DNA of 64,000 bases from Tamaricihabitans halophyticus (GCF_004340875.1 NZ_SLXQ01000001.1:496001-560000), one strand, 5' to 3'; shown: positions 1 through 7,970, counted from the first letter of the stretch. The notes: generated from the sequence alone by a model not told the origin. Program-made: numbers and translations.

Positions 1-1
1 G

Positions 2-436
2 ACCGGGGTGTTGACCGTGTCCGGGGTGACCGCAGGCGCGCTGTTGTGGGGCCTGGTGTGGTACTTACTCGGGTTTTTCCTGTATGCCACGGTTTTTGCG
101 GCGGCCGGGTCGCTGGTGTCCCGGCAGGAGGAGACGCAGCAGGTAACCGGGCCGATGATGGCGATCCTGGTGATCGGCTTCGTGATCGGGTTCAACGTGC
201 TGCTGCAGGGGGCGACGAGCTCGCTGGCGGTTGGGCTCTCCCTGGTGCCGCTGCTTTCACCGATCATGATGCCGGCGCGCATCGCGATGGGGCTGGCGCC
301 GGCCTGGCAGATCGCCGTGGCCATCCTGGGCACGCTCGCCATGATCGCGCTGGTGACCTGGCTGGCCGGGAAGATCTACGGGAACGCGGTACTGCGCACC
401 GGAAGCCGGGTCAAACTCCGCGAAGCCCTAAACTAA
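2..436 (+). CDS. ABC-2 type transporter permease, C-terminal part
   Basis: This is the 3' end of a gene that begins before the window, so the start is not visible. About 144 residues remain. They contain at least four hydrophobic stretches separated by short polar loops, one of them carrying SLVSRQEETQQ, a pattern seen in NatB/ABC-2 family exporter permeases. Such a subunit forms the membrane channel of an ABC exporter in the cytoplasmic membrane and works with an ATPase that should lie upstream, outside the window. The substrate cannot be told. The gene ends in TAA and is followed directly by the dispersed intergenic repeat, which separates it from a convergent lipoprotein gene. Confidence 0.75.
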   Translation, partial: TGVLTVSGVTAGALLWGLVWYLLGFFLYATVFAAAGSLVSRQEETQQVTGPMMAILVIGFVIGFNVLLQGATSSLAVGLSLVPLLSPIMMPARIAMGLAPAWQIAVAILGTLAMIALVTWLAGKIYGNAVLRTGSRVKLREALN

Positions 437-546
437 GTCACGTTCTTTAGGGATCTTGCGGTGGCTGTGGCTGTGTGTGTCCGCGTTCTTTAAGGTTAGC
501 GGGCAGACTGCCGCGCCTGACCGCGTTCTTTGGGGATCTTGCGGTT
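437..546. repeat. Dispersed composite intergenic repeat, copy 1
   Basis: Three related units lie between two convergent genes. The first (about 441-462) and third (about 522-546) share the core TTTAGGGATCTTGCGGT or TTTGGGGATCTTGCGGT. The middle one (483-501) reads GTTCTTTAAGGTTAGCG. The same two unit types recur elsewhere in the window. The third unit runs into the TAA stop of the downstream lipoprotein gene at 545-547. The position between gene ends suggests a terminator or REP-like role, which is inference. Confidence 0.75.
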
Positions 547-1171
547 ACTGGGCAGCCTTCATCGTCTGCAACATGTACCCAGCAATACCCTGCACCGTCC
601 CACAGCCATCCCCGCCACGATTAGCGCGCGACAAACGCACGTTAACGTCCATCGCCAACTCATCAGTCAAACCCACGGCAACTGTACAGTGCCAGTTCGC
701 CTTCTCCGCCGAGCTGTAGACAACACCGGGGTGGCCCTCGATCAGATCAACCGGCTCAAACACCTCGTAATCGCCACGGGTCTCATACAACGCCGTCAAA
801 CCACGATCACTCGCAGTCACAAGAATGATAGTGGCGCTACCAGTGGTTTCCCGATTATTCCACCCACATGTCGGCCCAGCCCCACCGTCCCGCTCTTCGC
901 CCTGCTCGGGAAGGTTCAGCTCATTGAGCTGTTCAACGGTCAACGCTGCACAGGGATCCTGCTCGAACTTCGACGTATCTAGTGGTTCCTCAACAGCCGG
1001 CGCGCCTCCTGCCGGAAGATCATCGGTGCCACCCGGCGCTGAAGTCGACGGTGACGCCGTGTCCTGTGTCTCCGCCGGCGCAGCCGAACCGGGCTCCTCC
1101 GTCGAACAACCCGCCAGCAACACCGATATAACCGCGACCGCCGAAGTGACTGCGACACGAGTACGTACCAT
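545..1171 (-). CDS. DUF3558 family lipoprotein
   Basis: This is a 208-residue secreted lipoprotein. A basic N-terminus and hydrophobic segment lead to the lipobox LLAGC, with the acylated cysteine at about residue 22. A Ser/Thr/Pro/Ala/Glu-rich linker of some 40 residues follows. The folded part starts at DPCAALTVEQLNEL and has the spaced cysteines (CGWNN, WHCTV, DGCG) typical of DUF3558 proteins of mycobacteria and Pseudonocardiaceae. Function is unknown. The ATG at 1169-1171 overlaps the TGA of the upstream gene (ATGA), so the two are translationally coupled. A TTG one codon upstream is possible but less likely. The stop lies inside the intergenic repeat. Confidence 0.85.
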   Translation of the reverse strand: MVRTRVAVTSAVAVISVLLAGCSTEEPGSAAPAETQDTASPSTSAPGGTDDLPAGGAPAVEEPLDTSKFEQDPCAALTVEQLNELNLPEQGEERDGGAGPTCGWNNRETTGSATIILVTASDRGLTALYETRGDYEVFEPVDLIEGHPGVVYSSAEKANWHCTVAVGLTDELAMDVNVRLSRANRGGDGCGTVQGIAGYMLQTMKAAQ

Positions 1172-1653
1172 CAAACCGGTCCCACCGGTCCGTCTGGCTT
1201 CTTCATTTCCCGTTCCGCCTCGTCCTCGGTCTCGACATACTCACCCAACGCCTTCGCGCACTTGTCCGCCTGCGTCTGGCAGTACTCCTGCCGCTCAATC
1301 AGGGTATCGATCACCTTTTGGCCGGCCGCGTTCGCCGCTATCGCGTAGCGAGCGCTGACATATTCGTCGCCTGGCCCTCGAATCCGCCGCAGCGGCTCTG
1401 CTGTTATTACGTCCTCGGCGTACTCGTCGGCTAGGGCTTGCCAGCGGTTCATGATGGAGCGGAGTTGTTCTTCGGTGTACTCGAAGCGCCCGGCTTCGCC
1501 GCCGCTGTTGGCTACGGCGTTGAGCTCGTCCATCTGGCCCGCGCCGATGGCCGTGGCTCCGAGGCCGATGGCGCCACCGACTTCGGCCGGGCCCGCTACA
1601 TTCTCGGCTCCGGGTGCGGCCCCAACCTCTGGGTCTTGTTCCGGCTGGCCCAT
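1171..1653 (-). CDS. ESX-like helical protein of unknown function
   Basis: This is a soluble protein of about 160 residues with no signal peptide and no membrane segment. The N-terminal third is rich in Gly and Ala. The rest is strongly helical and charged (EEQLRSIMNRWQALADEYAEDV, then a Tyr/Ala region, then a Glu-rich tail). The size, the helical content and an RWQ near the helix centre recall WXG100/ESX-associated proteins found upstream of DUF3558 lipoproteins in Pseudonocardiaceae, but no exact WXG is present. The ATG at 1651-1653 is chosen because the strong ribosome site GGGGAGGGG lies just upstream. It is coupled to the lipoprotein gene by a 4-base overlap, so the two products probably act together at the envelope. 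Confidence 0.6.
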   Translation of the reverse strand: MGQPEQDPEVGAAPGAENVAGPAEVGGAIGLGATAIGAGQMDELNAVANSGGEAGRFEYTEEQLRSIMNRWQALADEYAEDVITAEPLRRIRGPGDEYVSARYAIAANAAGQKVIDTLIERQEYCQTQADKCAKALGEYVETEDEAEREMKKPDGPVGPV

Positions 1654-1738
1654 GTCCCCTCCCCATGCGACAACCATGCGCGGCTACATACTGCAAGCAA
1701 TGTATCACCGCACGCGATTGCCGCGGGGACAATCAGTT

Positions 1739-1767
1739 AAACTAGCTGGATAGAGCACTACCAACAA
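1739..1767 (-). promoter_or_regulatory. Candidate sigma-70-type promoter for the ESX-like/DUF3558 pair
   Basis: On the minus strand a TTGTTG (-35, at 1762-1767) is separated by 17 bases from TAGTTT (-10, at 1739-1744). Transcription would start near 1732 and give a leader of about 80 bases before the ATG at 1653. The match is by eye only. Confidence 0.4.
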
Positions 1768-1804
1768 CAACGGGCTCACTCAGGGTGAACCCGAATGGGC
1801 GAGG

Positions 1805-1987
1805 TCAGCTCAGCTCGTCCAGCAACGCGCGCCAGGCGGCGCCCGAGATCGTGAGTTGACCACCGGCACGGTTCTTGGTGTCCCGCACCTGGACAGCGCC
1901 TTCAGTCCGGGCCACTTCGACGCAACCATTGCTGCCAGCGCTGTAGCTGCTCTTCCGCCAGGTCATTCCCGCCGATTTGGGCATGAT
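1805..1987 (-). CDS. DUF397 domain protein
   Basis: This is a 60-residue protein that is almost entirely one DUF397 domain: WRKSSYSAGSNGCVEVA, then VQVRDTKN, then LTISGAAWRALLDEL. DUF397 proteins are small actinobacterial partners of WhiJ-type XRE regulators and are nearly always encoded beside one. The start at 1987 is favoured by a GGAGAG site about seven bases upstream; ATGs at 1981 and 1966 are alternatives. The gene overlaps the last 86 bases of the XRE gene on the same strand, so translation is probably coupled. A role as antagonist or co-factor of the regulator is inferred from related Streptomyces loci. Confidence 0.88.
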   Translation of the reverse strand: MMPKSAGMTWRKSSYSAGSNGCVEVARTEGAVQVRDTKNRAGGQLTISGAAWRALLDELS

Positions 1988-2852
1988 CATCGCTGTTCTC
2001 TCCATCCGGGTAGAGCTCCATCGCCGTATTGCCGATCAGCTCCTTCGATTGTCGCGCATCCAGAGCGGTTTCCGCGAGCCTGCCCAGCATGCTCCGATAG
2101 GTGGCGATTTCCGCCGGCTCCTCAAGAAACACGCTTGCCGTCTGACTTTCCAGATACACCACCGGCTTGAAACCAACGATATCCAGCAACATGAACGGCC
2201 CCGCGATCCCAGCATGCGCACCCTGCGCTGCGGGGATGATGCGCAGCTCGATATTCGGTCGTACCGCCATCCGCAGCAGATGATGCAACTGCTCCGACAT
2301 CACCACCGAACCGCCGACCGGCAGTCGCAGTACGAACTCGTGGATAAAGAACCCGAACTGGACCGGCTGCTCCCGGCTTAGCAAGCTCTGCCGAGCTAAC
2401 CGAGCGGCAACCCGTTCATCAATCTCGTCTGGCGCGTCATTGCCGGCTTCAGTGAGCAAGGCACGTGCGTATGCGCCGGTCTGCAACATGCCGGGAATCA
2501 TGTTCGGCTGAAAGTCTATGTAGCCCGCCGCGTTGTCCTCCAGGTCGACCAGGATGCGCAGCTGCTTCGGCAAACCGGTACCGAACTGCTGCAACAACCC
2601 CGGCCGGTTCGCTTCCTCGCCCAGCCACAACAACCGCTCGCGTTCCGCGCCCTTCACCTCACACGCGCCAAGGAACGTCGCCAGATCCAGGTTCGGGCAG
2701 GTGCGCTTACCACTGAGATAGCGGGAAAGCCGCGCCTCGTCCCAACCGATCTTGCGGGCAAATTCCTTACCGGACAGTCCGGTCGCGCGCAGCGCCTGTC
2801 TCATCGCATCGCCGAGCTGCCGGCTACGGATCGTGGGAAAATCGGCATCCAT
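1902..2852 (-). CDS. WhiJ-like XRE transcriptional regulator (HTH_31 + DUF5753)
   Basis: This protein of about 316 residues has an N-terminal helix-turn-helix (MRQALRATGLSGKEFARKIG, then LSRYLSGKRTCP) at residues 15-65 and a long DUF5753 region ending near residue 290. This is the WhiJ-type architecture, widespread in Streptomyces and Pseudonocardiaceae, where paralogues with adjacent DUF397 genes influence development. It acts as a DNA-binding protein in the cytoplasm. The ATG at 2850-2852 is used because the HTH follows at the usual distance; an in-frame start at 2888 is possible. A divergent small gene at 2989 shares the upstream region, which carries two direct repeats that could be its operator. 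Confidence 0.85.
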   Translation of the reverse strand: MDADFPTIRSRQLGDAMRQALRATGLSGKEFARKIGWDEARLSRYLSGKRTCPNLDLATFLGACEVKGAERERLLWLGEEANRPGLLQQFGTGLPKQLRILVDLEDNAAGYIDFQPNMIPGMLQTGAYARALLTEAGNDAPDEIDERVAARLARQSLLSREQPVQFGFFIHEFVLRLPVGGSVVMSEQLHHLLRMAVRPNIELRIIPAAQGAHAGIAGPFMLLDIVGFKPVVYLESQTASVFLEEPAEIATYRSMLGRLAETALDARQSKELIGNTAMELYPDGENSDDHAQIGGNDLAEEQLQRWQQWLRRSGPD

Positions 2853-2899
2853 GACGGCCCAACCTAGCGGGCCGCCATCGAACTCCACACCGACAACGG

Positions 2900-2932
2900 G
2901 ATTGTTCCCCGGAAAGACGGATCGATTGTTCC
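2900..2932. promoter_or_regulatory. Paired direct repeats between divergent genes, candidate WhiJ-like operator
   Basis: GATTGTTCC occurs at 2900-2908 and again at 2924-2932, 24 bases apart, and both copies are followed by a CCGG. They lie in the 136-base gap between the XRE gene and the divergent Cys/His small protein. XRE regulators often bind such paired sites. Binding here is inference. Confidence 0.35.
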
Positions 2933-2988
2933 GCCGGCAATTGCTTCACTTATCCCGCGCCGTTCTGTCCACAAGCGAGGGTACTTCA

Positions 2989-3321
2989 ATGATCAACCAA
3001 GCAAGCACCGCACTGACGCCCGCACGAGCCGATGCCTATCGGCTACTGCGCGACGACCTGATGCTGCACCTCTACGGAGCGGAATACCATGCAACCAAAG
3101 CGGAAACATGGACACCGGACGATGAGGCGATCGCCCGCGAACTCATCCCGGACCTGGTGAACGTGCTCAACGGGGCACTACTCGCACACGAAGGGAACTG
3201 TCACGGCCGTTGCCGATTCTGCCGCGAAACATGGCCGTGCGCCACCATCGAATCCCTGCACCGCGCGGTAAAGGATCCCAAGCGACAGTTCATCACGTTG
3301 GTCGAAACCGTCCGCGCCTAG
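2989..3321 (+). CDS. Small Cys/His-rich protein of the WhiJ/DUF397 neighbourhood
   Basis: This is a 110-residue cytoplasmic protein. The N-terminal two thirds are helical. The C-terminal part holds the cluster GNCHGRCRFCRETWPC, four cysteines and a histidine that could bind zinc, followed by the conserved-looking tail DPKRQFITLVE. Small proteins with this ending are common beside WhiJ-like regulators in actinobacteria; their role is unknown. The ATG at 2989 has a GAGGG ribosome site eight bases upstream, and longer in-frame starts would run into the divergent regulator. Its stop codon overlaps the stop of the convergent HAD gene by two to three bases. Confidence 0.7.
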   Translation: MINQASTALTPARADAYRLLRDDLMLHLYGAEYHATKAETWTPDDEAIARELIPDLVNVLNGALLAHEGNCHGRCRFCRETWPCATIESLHRAVKDPKRQFITLVETVRA

Positions 3322-3980
3322 CCAGTCAGATTCCGCACCAGGTGCAGTCGCCGCTGCTGAGCATCCGTCAAGGGCGGTAGCAACAGCGTTGGCATACCAA
3401 GTTCAACCGCGGCCCCGTCATGCGATGCCCGATCGCCCACCATGAGCGTTTGCCCGGATTCAGTGCCAAGCATCGCCAAGGCGATGCGAAAGATCGACGG
3501 ATCAGGTTTCTGCACACCACGCTCGTACGACAGCACATAGGCATCGACGAACTGGTCCAGGCCCCCTGCCACAAACGCCGGTCGAAGGTCGAAATGGATG
3601 TCGCTCAACACCGCGACCGCGCAGCCACGCCCGGAAACGGCAGCCAACACCTCAAGCGCGTCCACCGCAAACTCGTTGTAAACCGGATCCGATTCGACCG
3701 CGTACAGCGCATCGGCAAGCTCATCGTCCAACCCCGCATCCGCGAACACCGCATAGTAGGTATCACGATGCAGAAGCGCGTCACTGTCGATTCCCGGGGC
3801 GTCAAGCCGATCCGGGGACCCGGAGGCGCTTGCGATTGCCGCGCATACTTCGGCCACGGAAACCTCGTCAGCCGCACGACCAATCCGGTGCAACGCCGCA
3901 TGGACCCAGCCTCGCTCGTCCAGCGTAGTCACCAAGGTTCCACGCCAATCGAACACTACCGCTCGCAGACGCACAGTCAT
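3318..3980 (-). CDS. HAD-superfamily hydrolase with atypical DWRGT nucleophile motif
   Basis: This 220-residue protein has a HAD fold with a helical cap. Motif I reads VVFDWRGTL: the nucleophile Asp is present but the second Asp, usually the general acid/base (DxD), is Arg. Motif II is VLSDIH, motif III is QKPDP and motif IV is MVGDRASHD, all normal. The missing acid/base argues against an ordinary phosphatase and fits a different leaving group or a non-catalytic role. The ATG at 3978-3980 is chosen because the HAD core starts six residues later. The dispersed repeat lies directly upstream and its TTTAGGGATC would provide the only visible ribosome site. Confidence 0.75.
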   Translation of the reverse strand: MTVRLRAVVFDWRGTLVTTLDERGWVHAALHRIGRAADEVSVAEVCAAIASASGSPDRLDAPGIDSDALLHRDTYYAVFADAGLDDELADALYAVESDPVYNEFAVDALEVLAAVSGRGCAVAVLSDIHFDLRPAFVAGGLDQFVDAYVLSYERGVQKPDPSIFRIALAMLGTESGQTLMVGDRASHDGAAVELGMPTLLLPPLTDAQQRRLHLVRNLTG

Positions 3981-4005
3981 CGCAAGATCCCTAAAGATTG
4001 CGGTT
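3979..4005. repeat. Dispersed intergenic repeat, copy 2 (hairpin unit)
   Basis: A hairpin with outer arms CGCAA and TTGCG, an inner TC/GA pair and a CCTAAA loop lies directly against the start codon of the HAD gene. It sits in the 95 bases between gltA and that gene, both on the minus strand. It may end gltA transcripts or provide the ribosome site of the HAD gene. Confidence 0.75.
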
Positions 4006-4021
4006 CGGGCCCAGAAACGCC

Positions 4022-4056
4022 GGAAGGCCACCCAGCGCCGCGCCGGATGGCCTTCC
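4022..4056 (-). terminator. Hairpin terminator after gltA
   Basis: GGAAGGCCA (4022-4030) and TGGCCTTCC (4048-4056) form a perfect 9-base-pair stem with a 17-base loop, about 20 bases past the gltA stop. On the minus strand it is followed by GGCGTTTCTG, a weak T tract as is usual in high-GC actinobacteria. Confidence 0.65.
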
Positions 4057-4075
4057 ACATTGGACAAATCAGGGC

Positions 4076-5392
4076 TCAGCGGCCCGCCATGTCAACGTAA
4101 TCTCGAGCGGTACGCCCGATGTAGAGCTGCCTCGGCCGACCGATCTTGGTCGCCGGATCGTTGATCATCTCGCGCCAGTGCGCGATCCAACCCGGCAGCC
4201 GGCCCAGCGCGAACAGCACGGTGAACATCTTCGTCGGGAAGCCCATCGCCCGGTAGATCAGCCCGGTGTAGAAGTCCACATTGGGGTAGAGCTTGCGCTC
4301 GACGAAGTAGTCGTCGGCGAGTGCGGTCTCCTCGAGCTGCTTCGCGATGTCCAGCAACTCATCGTGGACGCCAAGCTTGGCAAGGATCTCGTCCGCGGTC
4401 TTCTTGATGATCTTCGCCCGCGGGTCGTAGTTCTTGTACACCCGGTGCCCGAAGCCCATCAGCCGTACGCCGGCTTCCTTGTTCTTCACCTTGCGTACGA
4501 ACTCGGCAACATCCGAACCGTTGCTCCGGATGTCCTCGAGCATGTCCAGCACAGCCGCGTTGGCACCGCCGTGCAGCGGACCGAACAGCGCGTTTATCCC
4601 GGCCGAGATACTGGCGAACAGGTTCGCCTCGGAGGACCCGACCAGCCGCACCGTCGAAGTCGAGCAGTTCTGCTCGTGGTCGGCATGCAGGATGAACAGC
4701 AGGTCCAGCGCGCGGGCCAGCACCGGGTCCACGTCATAGGGCTCGGCGGGGAAACCGAAGGTCATCCGCAGGTAGTTCTCCACCAGGCCAAGGGAGTTGT
4801 CCGGGTAGAGGAACGGCTGGCCAACGGACTTCTTGTAGGCGTACGCCGCGATCGTGGGCAGCTTCGCCATCAGCCTTATCGTGGACAGGTCCACGTTCGG
4901 CTCGTCGAACGGGTTCAACGAGTCCTGGTAGAAGGTGGACAGCGCGGAGACCGCGGAGGACAGCACCGGCATCGGGTGCGCGTCCCGTGGGAAACCATCG
5001 AAGAACCGTTTCAGGTCCTCGTGCAGCAAGGTGTGCCTGCTGATCTTGGAGCTGAACTCCTCCAGCTGCTGCCGGGTGGGCAGCTCACCGTAGATCAACA
5101 GGTAGCTGACCTCGATGAAGTTGGACTTTTCGGCCAACTGTTCGATCGGGTAGCCGCGGTACCGGAGGATTCCGGCGTCACCATCGATATAGGTGATCTC
5201 CGAAGAACACGAGGCAGTGTTCACGAAACCGGGGTCAAGGGTGACCAGGCCGGTATCCGCCATCAGCTTGCCAAGTGCGATACCTGGAGCTCCCTCGCTC
5301 GCAGGCATAACCTTCATGTCGTGCTCGCCGCCGTCGAGGCGTAGCGCGACGGTACGAGTACCGGATTGCGGCGCAGTCGTCGCGTCGGGCAT
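4076..5392 (-). CDS. gltA: Citrate synthase, large hexameric type
   Basis: Condenses acetyl-CoA with oxaloacetate to citrate, the entry step of the TCA cycle. The 438-residue length and the N-terminal beta domain (residues 15-80, TLDPGFVNTASCSS and GILRYRGYPIEQLA) mark the type II form. Catalytic residues are visible as H274 in GPLHGGAN, H316 in GFGHRVYKNYDPRAK and D373 in NVDFYTG; LHADHEQNCSTSTVR is also diagnostic. The ATG at 5390-5392 has a GAGAGG site eight bases upstream. The gene is the likely counterpart of M. tuberculosis gltA2. A second, shorter citrate synthase is encoded at 12222-13346. Confidence 0.96.
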   Translation of the reverse strand: MPDATTAPQSGTRTVALRLDGGEHDMKVMPASEGAPGIALGKLMADTGLVTLDPGFVNTASCSSEITYIDGDAGILRYRGYPIEQLAEKSNFIEVSYLLIYGELPTRQQLEEFSSKISRHTLLHEDLKRFFDGFPRDAHPMPVLSSAVSALSTFYQDSLNPFDEPNVDLSTIRLMAKLPTIAAYAYKKSVGQPFLYPDNSLGLVENYLRMTFGFPAEPYDVDPVLARALDLLFILHADHEQNCSTSTVRLVGSSEANLFASISAGINALFGPLHGGANAAVLDMLEDIRSNGSDVAEFVRKVKNKEAGVRLMGFGHRVYKNYDPRAKIIKKTADEILAKLGVHDELLDIAKQLEETALADDYFVERKLYPNVDFYTGLIYRAMGFPTKMFTVLFALGRLPGWIAHWREMINDPATKIGRPRQLYIGRTARDYVDMAGR

Positions 5393-5541
5393 GCATGTCC
5401 CTCTCACGCTCGGACAGGGCGGCGCGGACGACAAACACGTGTCGCTGCCGAGCCCGCGGTTCGCTATGGCGCACCGCAGCACCGCCCCGTTGGGGTCCTG
5501 TCAGTCCTTACGCTAGTAGCCACATCCGCGCGCGGACACCT

Positions 5542-5559
5542 CAACCGGTGATCCGGTTG
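5542..5559 (-). terminator. Short hairpin after the PfkB kinase gene
   Basis: CAACCGG and CCGGTTG pair around a TGAT loop, 18 bases past the kinase stop codon on the minus strand. There is no T tract. The gltA promoter must lie between here and 5392. Confidence 0.45.
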
Positions 5560-5576
5560 CCTCGTTGGGACAGGTA

Positions 5577-6524
5577 TCACACGCCGGATCGCATTTCAGT
5601 CACTTCACCACTTACCGGCGGCTGCGCCCCCTCCCTCGAGACGGTGACCGCGGCCGCCGCGGCGGCGAAGTCGAGTGCGCTCCGCCAGTCCGCATCCGCC
5701 AACTCAGCCAGCTGGCCAGGGCCAGTCAACCCCTTCCGGTGCAACCAGGCAAGTAGTGCCGCCTGAATCGTGTCGCCGGCACCGATGGTATCCACGACCG
5801 GAACCCGTACCGCAGGTACGTGCACCGTGCCGCCAGCAGCGGTGAACACGGCCAAGCCGTCCGCACCCCTGGTCAGCACGACCGCCGAAGGGCCGAGCGT
5901 CAGCCAGTCACGCACCGCACGCTCGACGTCATCCTCCTGGTCAGCGAGCCACGCCGCGTCCGCATCGGACAGTTTGAGCAGGCTGGTATGCGGTAGCCAG
6001 CGCCGGAACCGCGCACGGTACGCGTCCTGGTCGGCGATGAGGTCGGCCCGGATGTTCGGGTCGAGCGCGGTGAGCACACCCGCACCAGCGGCCCTGGCGA
6101 GTACCGCCTCGTACGCGGTGGCCCCCGGTTCCAGCACCATGCCGAGAGTGCCGAGGGAAAGCATCGTGGTCTCGCTCGGCAAACTACCTGGATCGACAAA
6201 AAGTCGATCCGCGGTCCCTTCGGTGTAGAACGTGTAATGCGCCGAACCAGAACCGTCCAGCGCAACCACAGCAAGCGTGGTTGGCTCCGACCCACGCTCC
6301 ACAAGCGACAGATCTACACGGGACTCATCCAGCCGCCGCATCAGGGACCTGCCAAACGGATCGGTAGAAACCCGAGAAAGAAAGGAAACCGGCACATCCA
6401 GGCGCGCAGCGGCAATGGCCACATTGTACGGACCGCCGCCGAGCTTCGGCGCCAATGGACTGAGTGGATCGTCCACAGCGGACGGAACAAGATCAACAAG
6501 TGCCTCGCCGCCGACAACGATCAC
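5577..6524 (-). CDS. PfkB-family sugar kinase, fructokinase-like
   Basis: Phosphorylates a sugar or related alcohol with ATP in the cytoplasm. The 315 residues match the ribokinase/PfkB fold: an N-terminal GGEALVDLVP, the substrate signature LGGGPYNVAIAAARL near residue 28, LDPNIRADL in the middle and the catalytic/anion-hole motif DTIGAGDT near residue 247. Fructokinases of this group share the GGxPxNVA pattern, so fructose is the best guess but not proven. The GTG at 6524 has a GGGAAAGGG site upstream. No sugar transporter or regulator is next to it, so the physiological role stays open. Confidence 0.85.
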   Translation of the reverse strand: MIVVGGEALVDLVPSAVDDPLSPLAPKLGGGPYNVAIAAARLDVPVSFLSRVSTDPFGRSLMRRLDESRVDLSLVERGSEPTTLAVVALDGSGSAHYTFYTEGTADRLFVDPGSLPSETTMLSLGTLGMVLEPGATAYEAVLARAAGAGVLTALDPNIRADLIADQDAYRARFRRWLPHTSLLKLSDADAAWLADQEDDVERAVRDWLTLGPSAVVLTRGADGLAVFTAAGGTVHVPAVRVPVVDTIGAGDTIQAALLAWLHRKGLTGPGQLAELADADWRSALDFAAAAAAVTVSREGAQPPVSGEVTEMRSGV

Positions 6525-6685
6525 CGCGCCGCCCTTTCCCCGCTAGTCCGGCCAACCTCGATCGTCAAGGATAACCGGCGCGCGCCACCACCCTGCCGGC
6601 ACGTTCCGCGCGCTGCTCGGGCCGAGTAAAGTAGTTGGACGACCGACAGTTCGACGCAGAACCAGCATGCCCTCTGGAGATGGAT

Positions 6686-7828
6686 ATGCCAGCCGAGCGA
6701 CTGCTACCGGATACCGAGTCGCAGGACTTGATCGAGCTCACGCGGGAGATCGCCAAGCAGGAGCTCGAACCGCACGCCGCAGAGTACGAGGCCGCCGAGC
6801 GCTTCCCCAGGGAGCAGTTCCGCCTACTCGGCCGCAGCGGGCTCCTCAGCCTCCCCTACCCGGAGCACTGGGGCGGCGGGGCGGTCCCGTACGAGACCTA
6901 CCTTCAGGTTCTCGAGGAGATCGCCACCGCGTGGATGTCGGTTGGCGTTGGCCTTTCGGTGCACACCATGTCCTGCTACGCGCTCGCCGAGTATGGCTCG
7001 CCGGAGCAGCAGGAACGCTGGCTGCCAGAGATGCTTGGCGGCGAACTGCTCGGCGGCTACGCCCTGTCCGAGAGCCAGGCGGGTTCGGATGCCGCCGCGC
7101 TGTCCACCCGCGCGGTGCGCGATGGCGCGGACTACCTGGTCACCGGCGCGAAGGCGTGGATCACCCACGGCGGGGAGGCCGACTACTACACGACGATGGT
7201 GCGCACCGCCGAAGGCAGCGAGGGCATCAGTTGCCTGCACGTCGCCGGTGATACGCCAGGGCTCACGGCGGCACCGCCGGAGAAGAAGATGGGGCTCACC
7301 GGGTCGACCACCACGCAGCTGCTTTTCGACGGCGCCAGGGTGCCGGCTGACCGGCTGGTCGGCGCGGAGGGGCAAGGGCTGAAGATCGCGTTGTCCTCGC
7401 TCGCCTCCGGACGACTGGGCATTGCCGCCTGCGCGGTCGGGCTCGCGCAGGCGGCGCTGGACGAAGCAGTCGGCTACGCCAAACAGCGTAGCCAGTTCGG
7501 TTCGCCGATCATTGAATTCCAGGGCATCGAGTTCCTGCTCGCGGATATGGCCGCCGCGGTCGAATCAGCGCGGGCGACGTATCTGGACGCGGCAAGGCGG
7601 CGCGATCGCGGTATGCCGTTCGCCCGGCAGTCGTCGGTGGCCAAGTTGATCGCCACGGACGCCGCGATGCGGGTAACCACCGATGCGGTGCAGGTCCTCG
7701 GCGGGGCCGGTTACACGCGAGACTTTCCGGTCGAGCGCTATATGCGGGAAGCGAAAGTGCCACAGATCTTCGAAGGGACGAACCAGATCCAGCGCATGGT
7801 GATCGCGAGGCAGCTCCGGAACGGCTGA
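6686..7828 (+). CDS. Acyl-CoA dehydrogenase
   Basis: An FAD enzyme of 380 residues that introduces the alpha-beta double bond in an acyl-CoA. The helical N-terminal domain is followed by the signature YALSESQAGSD at 125-135, the beta domain GAKAWITHGG, and a C-terminal helical domain with VLGGAGYTRDFPVERYMREAK. The catalytic Glu is E363 in IFEGTNQIQ, the short/medium-chain arrangement. The start at 6686 is chosen because GGAG lies about six bases upstream; an ATG two codons earlier overlaps that site. The gene stands alone, with the intergenic repeat immediately after its stop. Chain-length preference cannot be told. Confidence 0.93.
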   Translation: MPAERLLPDTESQDLIELTREIAKQELEPHAAEYEAAERFPREQFRLLGRSGLLSLPYPEHWGGGAVPYETYLQVLEEIATAWMSVGVGLSVHTMSCYALAEYGSPEQQERWLPEMLGGELLGGYALSESQAGSDAAALSTRAVRDGADYLVTGAKAWITHGGEADYYTTMVRTAEGSEGISCLHVAGDTPGLTAAPPEKKMGLTGSTTTQLLFDGARVPADRLVGAEGQGLKIALSSLASGRLGIAACAVGLAQAALDEAVGYAKQRSQFGSPIIEFQGIEFLLADMAAAVESARATYLDAARRRDRGMPFARQSSVAKLIATDAAMRVTTDAVQVLGGAGYTRDFPVERYMREAKVPQIFEGTNQIQRMVIARQLRNG

Positions 7829-7830
7829 CA

Positions 7831-7906
7831 CGCTCCGTAACCGCATTCCGTAAGGATCTTGCGGCCAGGGAGCACGCTCCGTGATCGCGTTCTTTAAGCT
7901 TAGCGA
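7831..7906. repeat. Dispersed composite intergenic repeat, copy 3
   Basis: Two units follow the acyl-CoA dehydrogenase stop. CGCTCCGTAACCGC runs into TAAGGATCTTGCGG (7831-7864), and CGCTCCGTGATCGCG runs into TTCTTTAAGCTTAGCG (about 7875-7905). Both begin with CGCTCCGT, which shows that the repeat extends beyond the hairpin core. It lies between convergent genes. Confidence 0.75.
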
Positions 7907-7970
7907 GGCTGGCTGGTCCCGTTCCTGGTTGCGGGTGAAACGGGACCAGCTAGCTAGCGAGAATCGTCGA

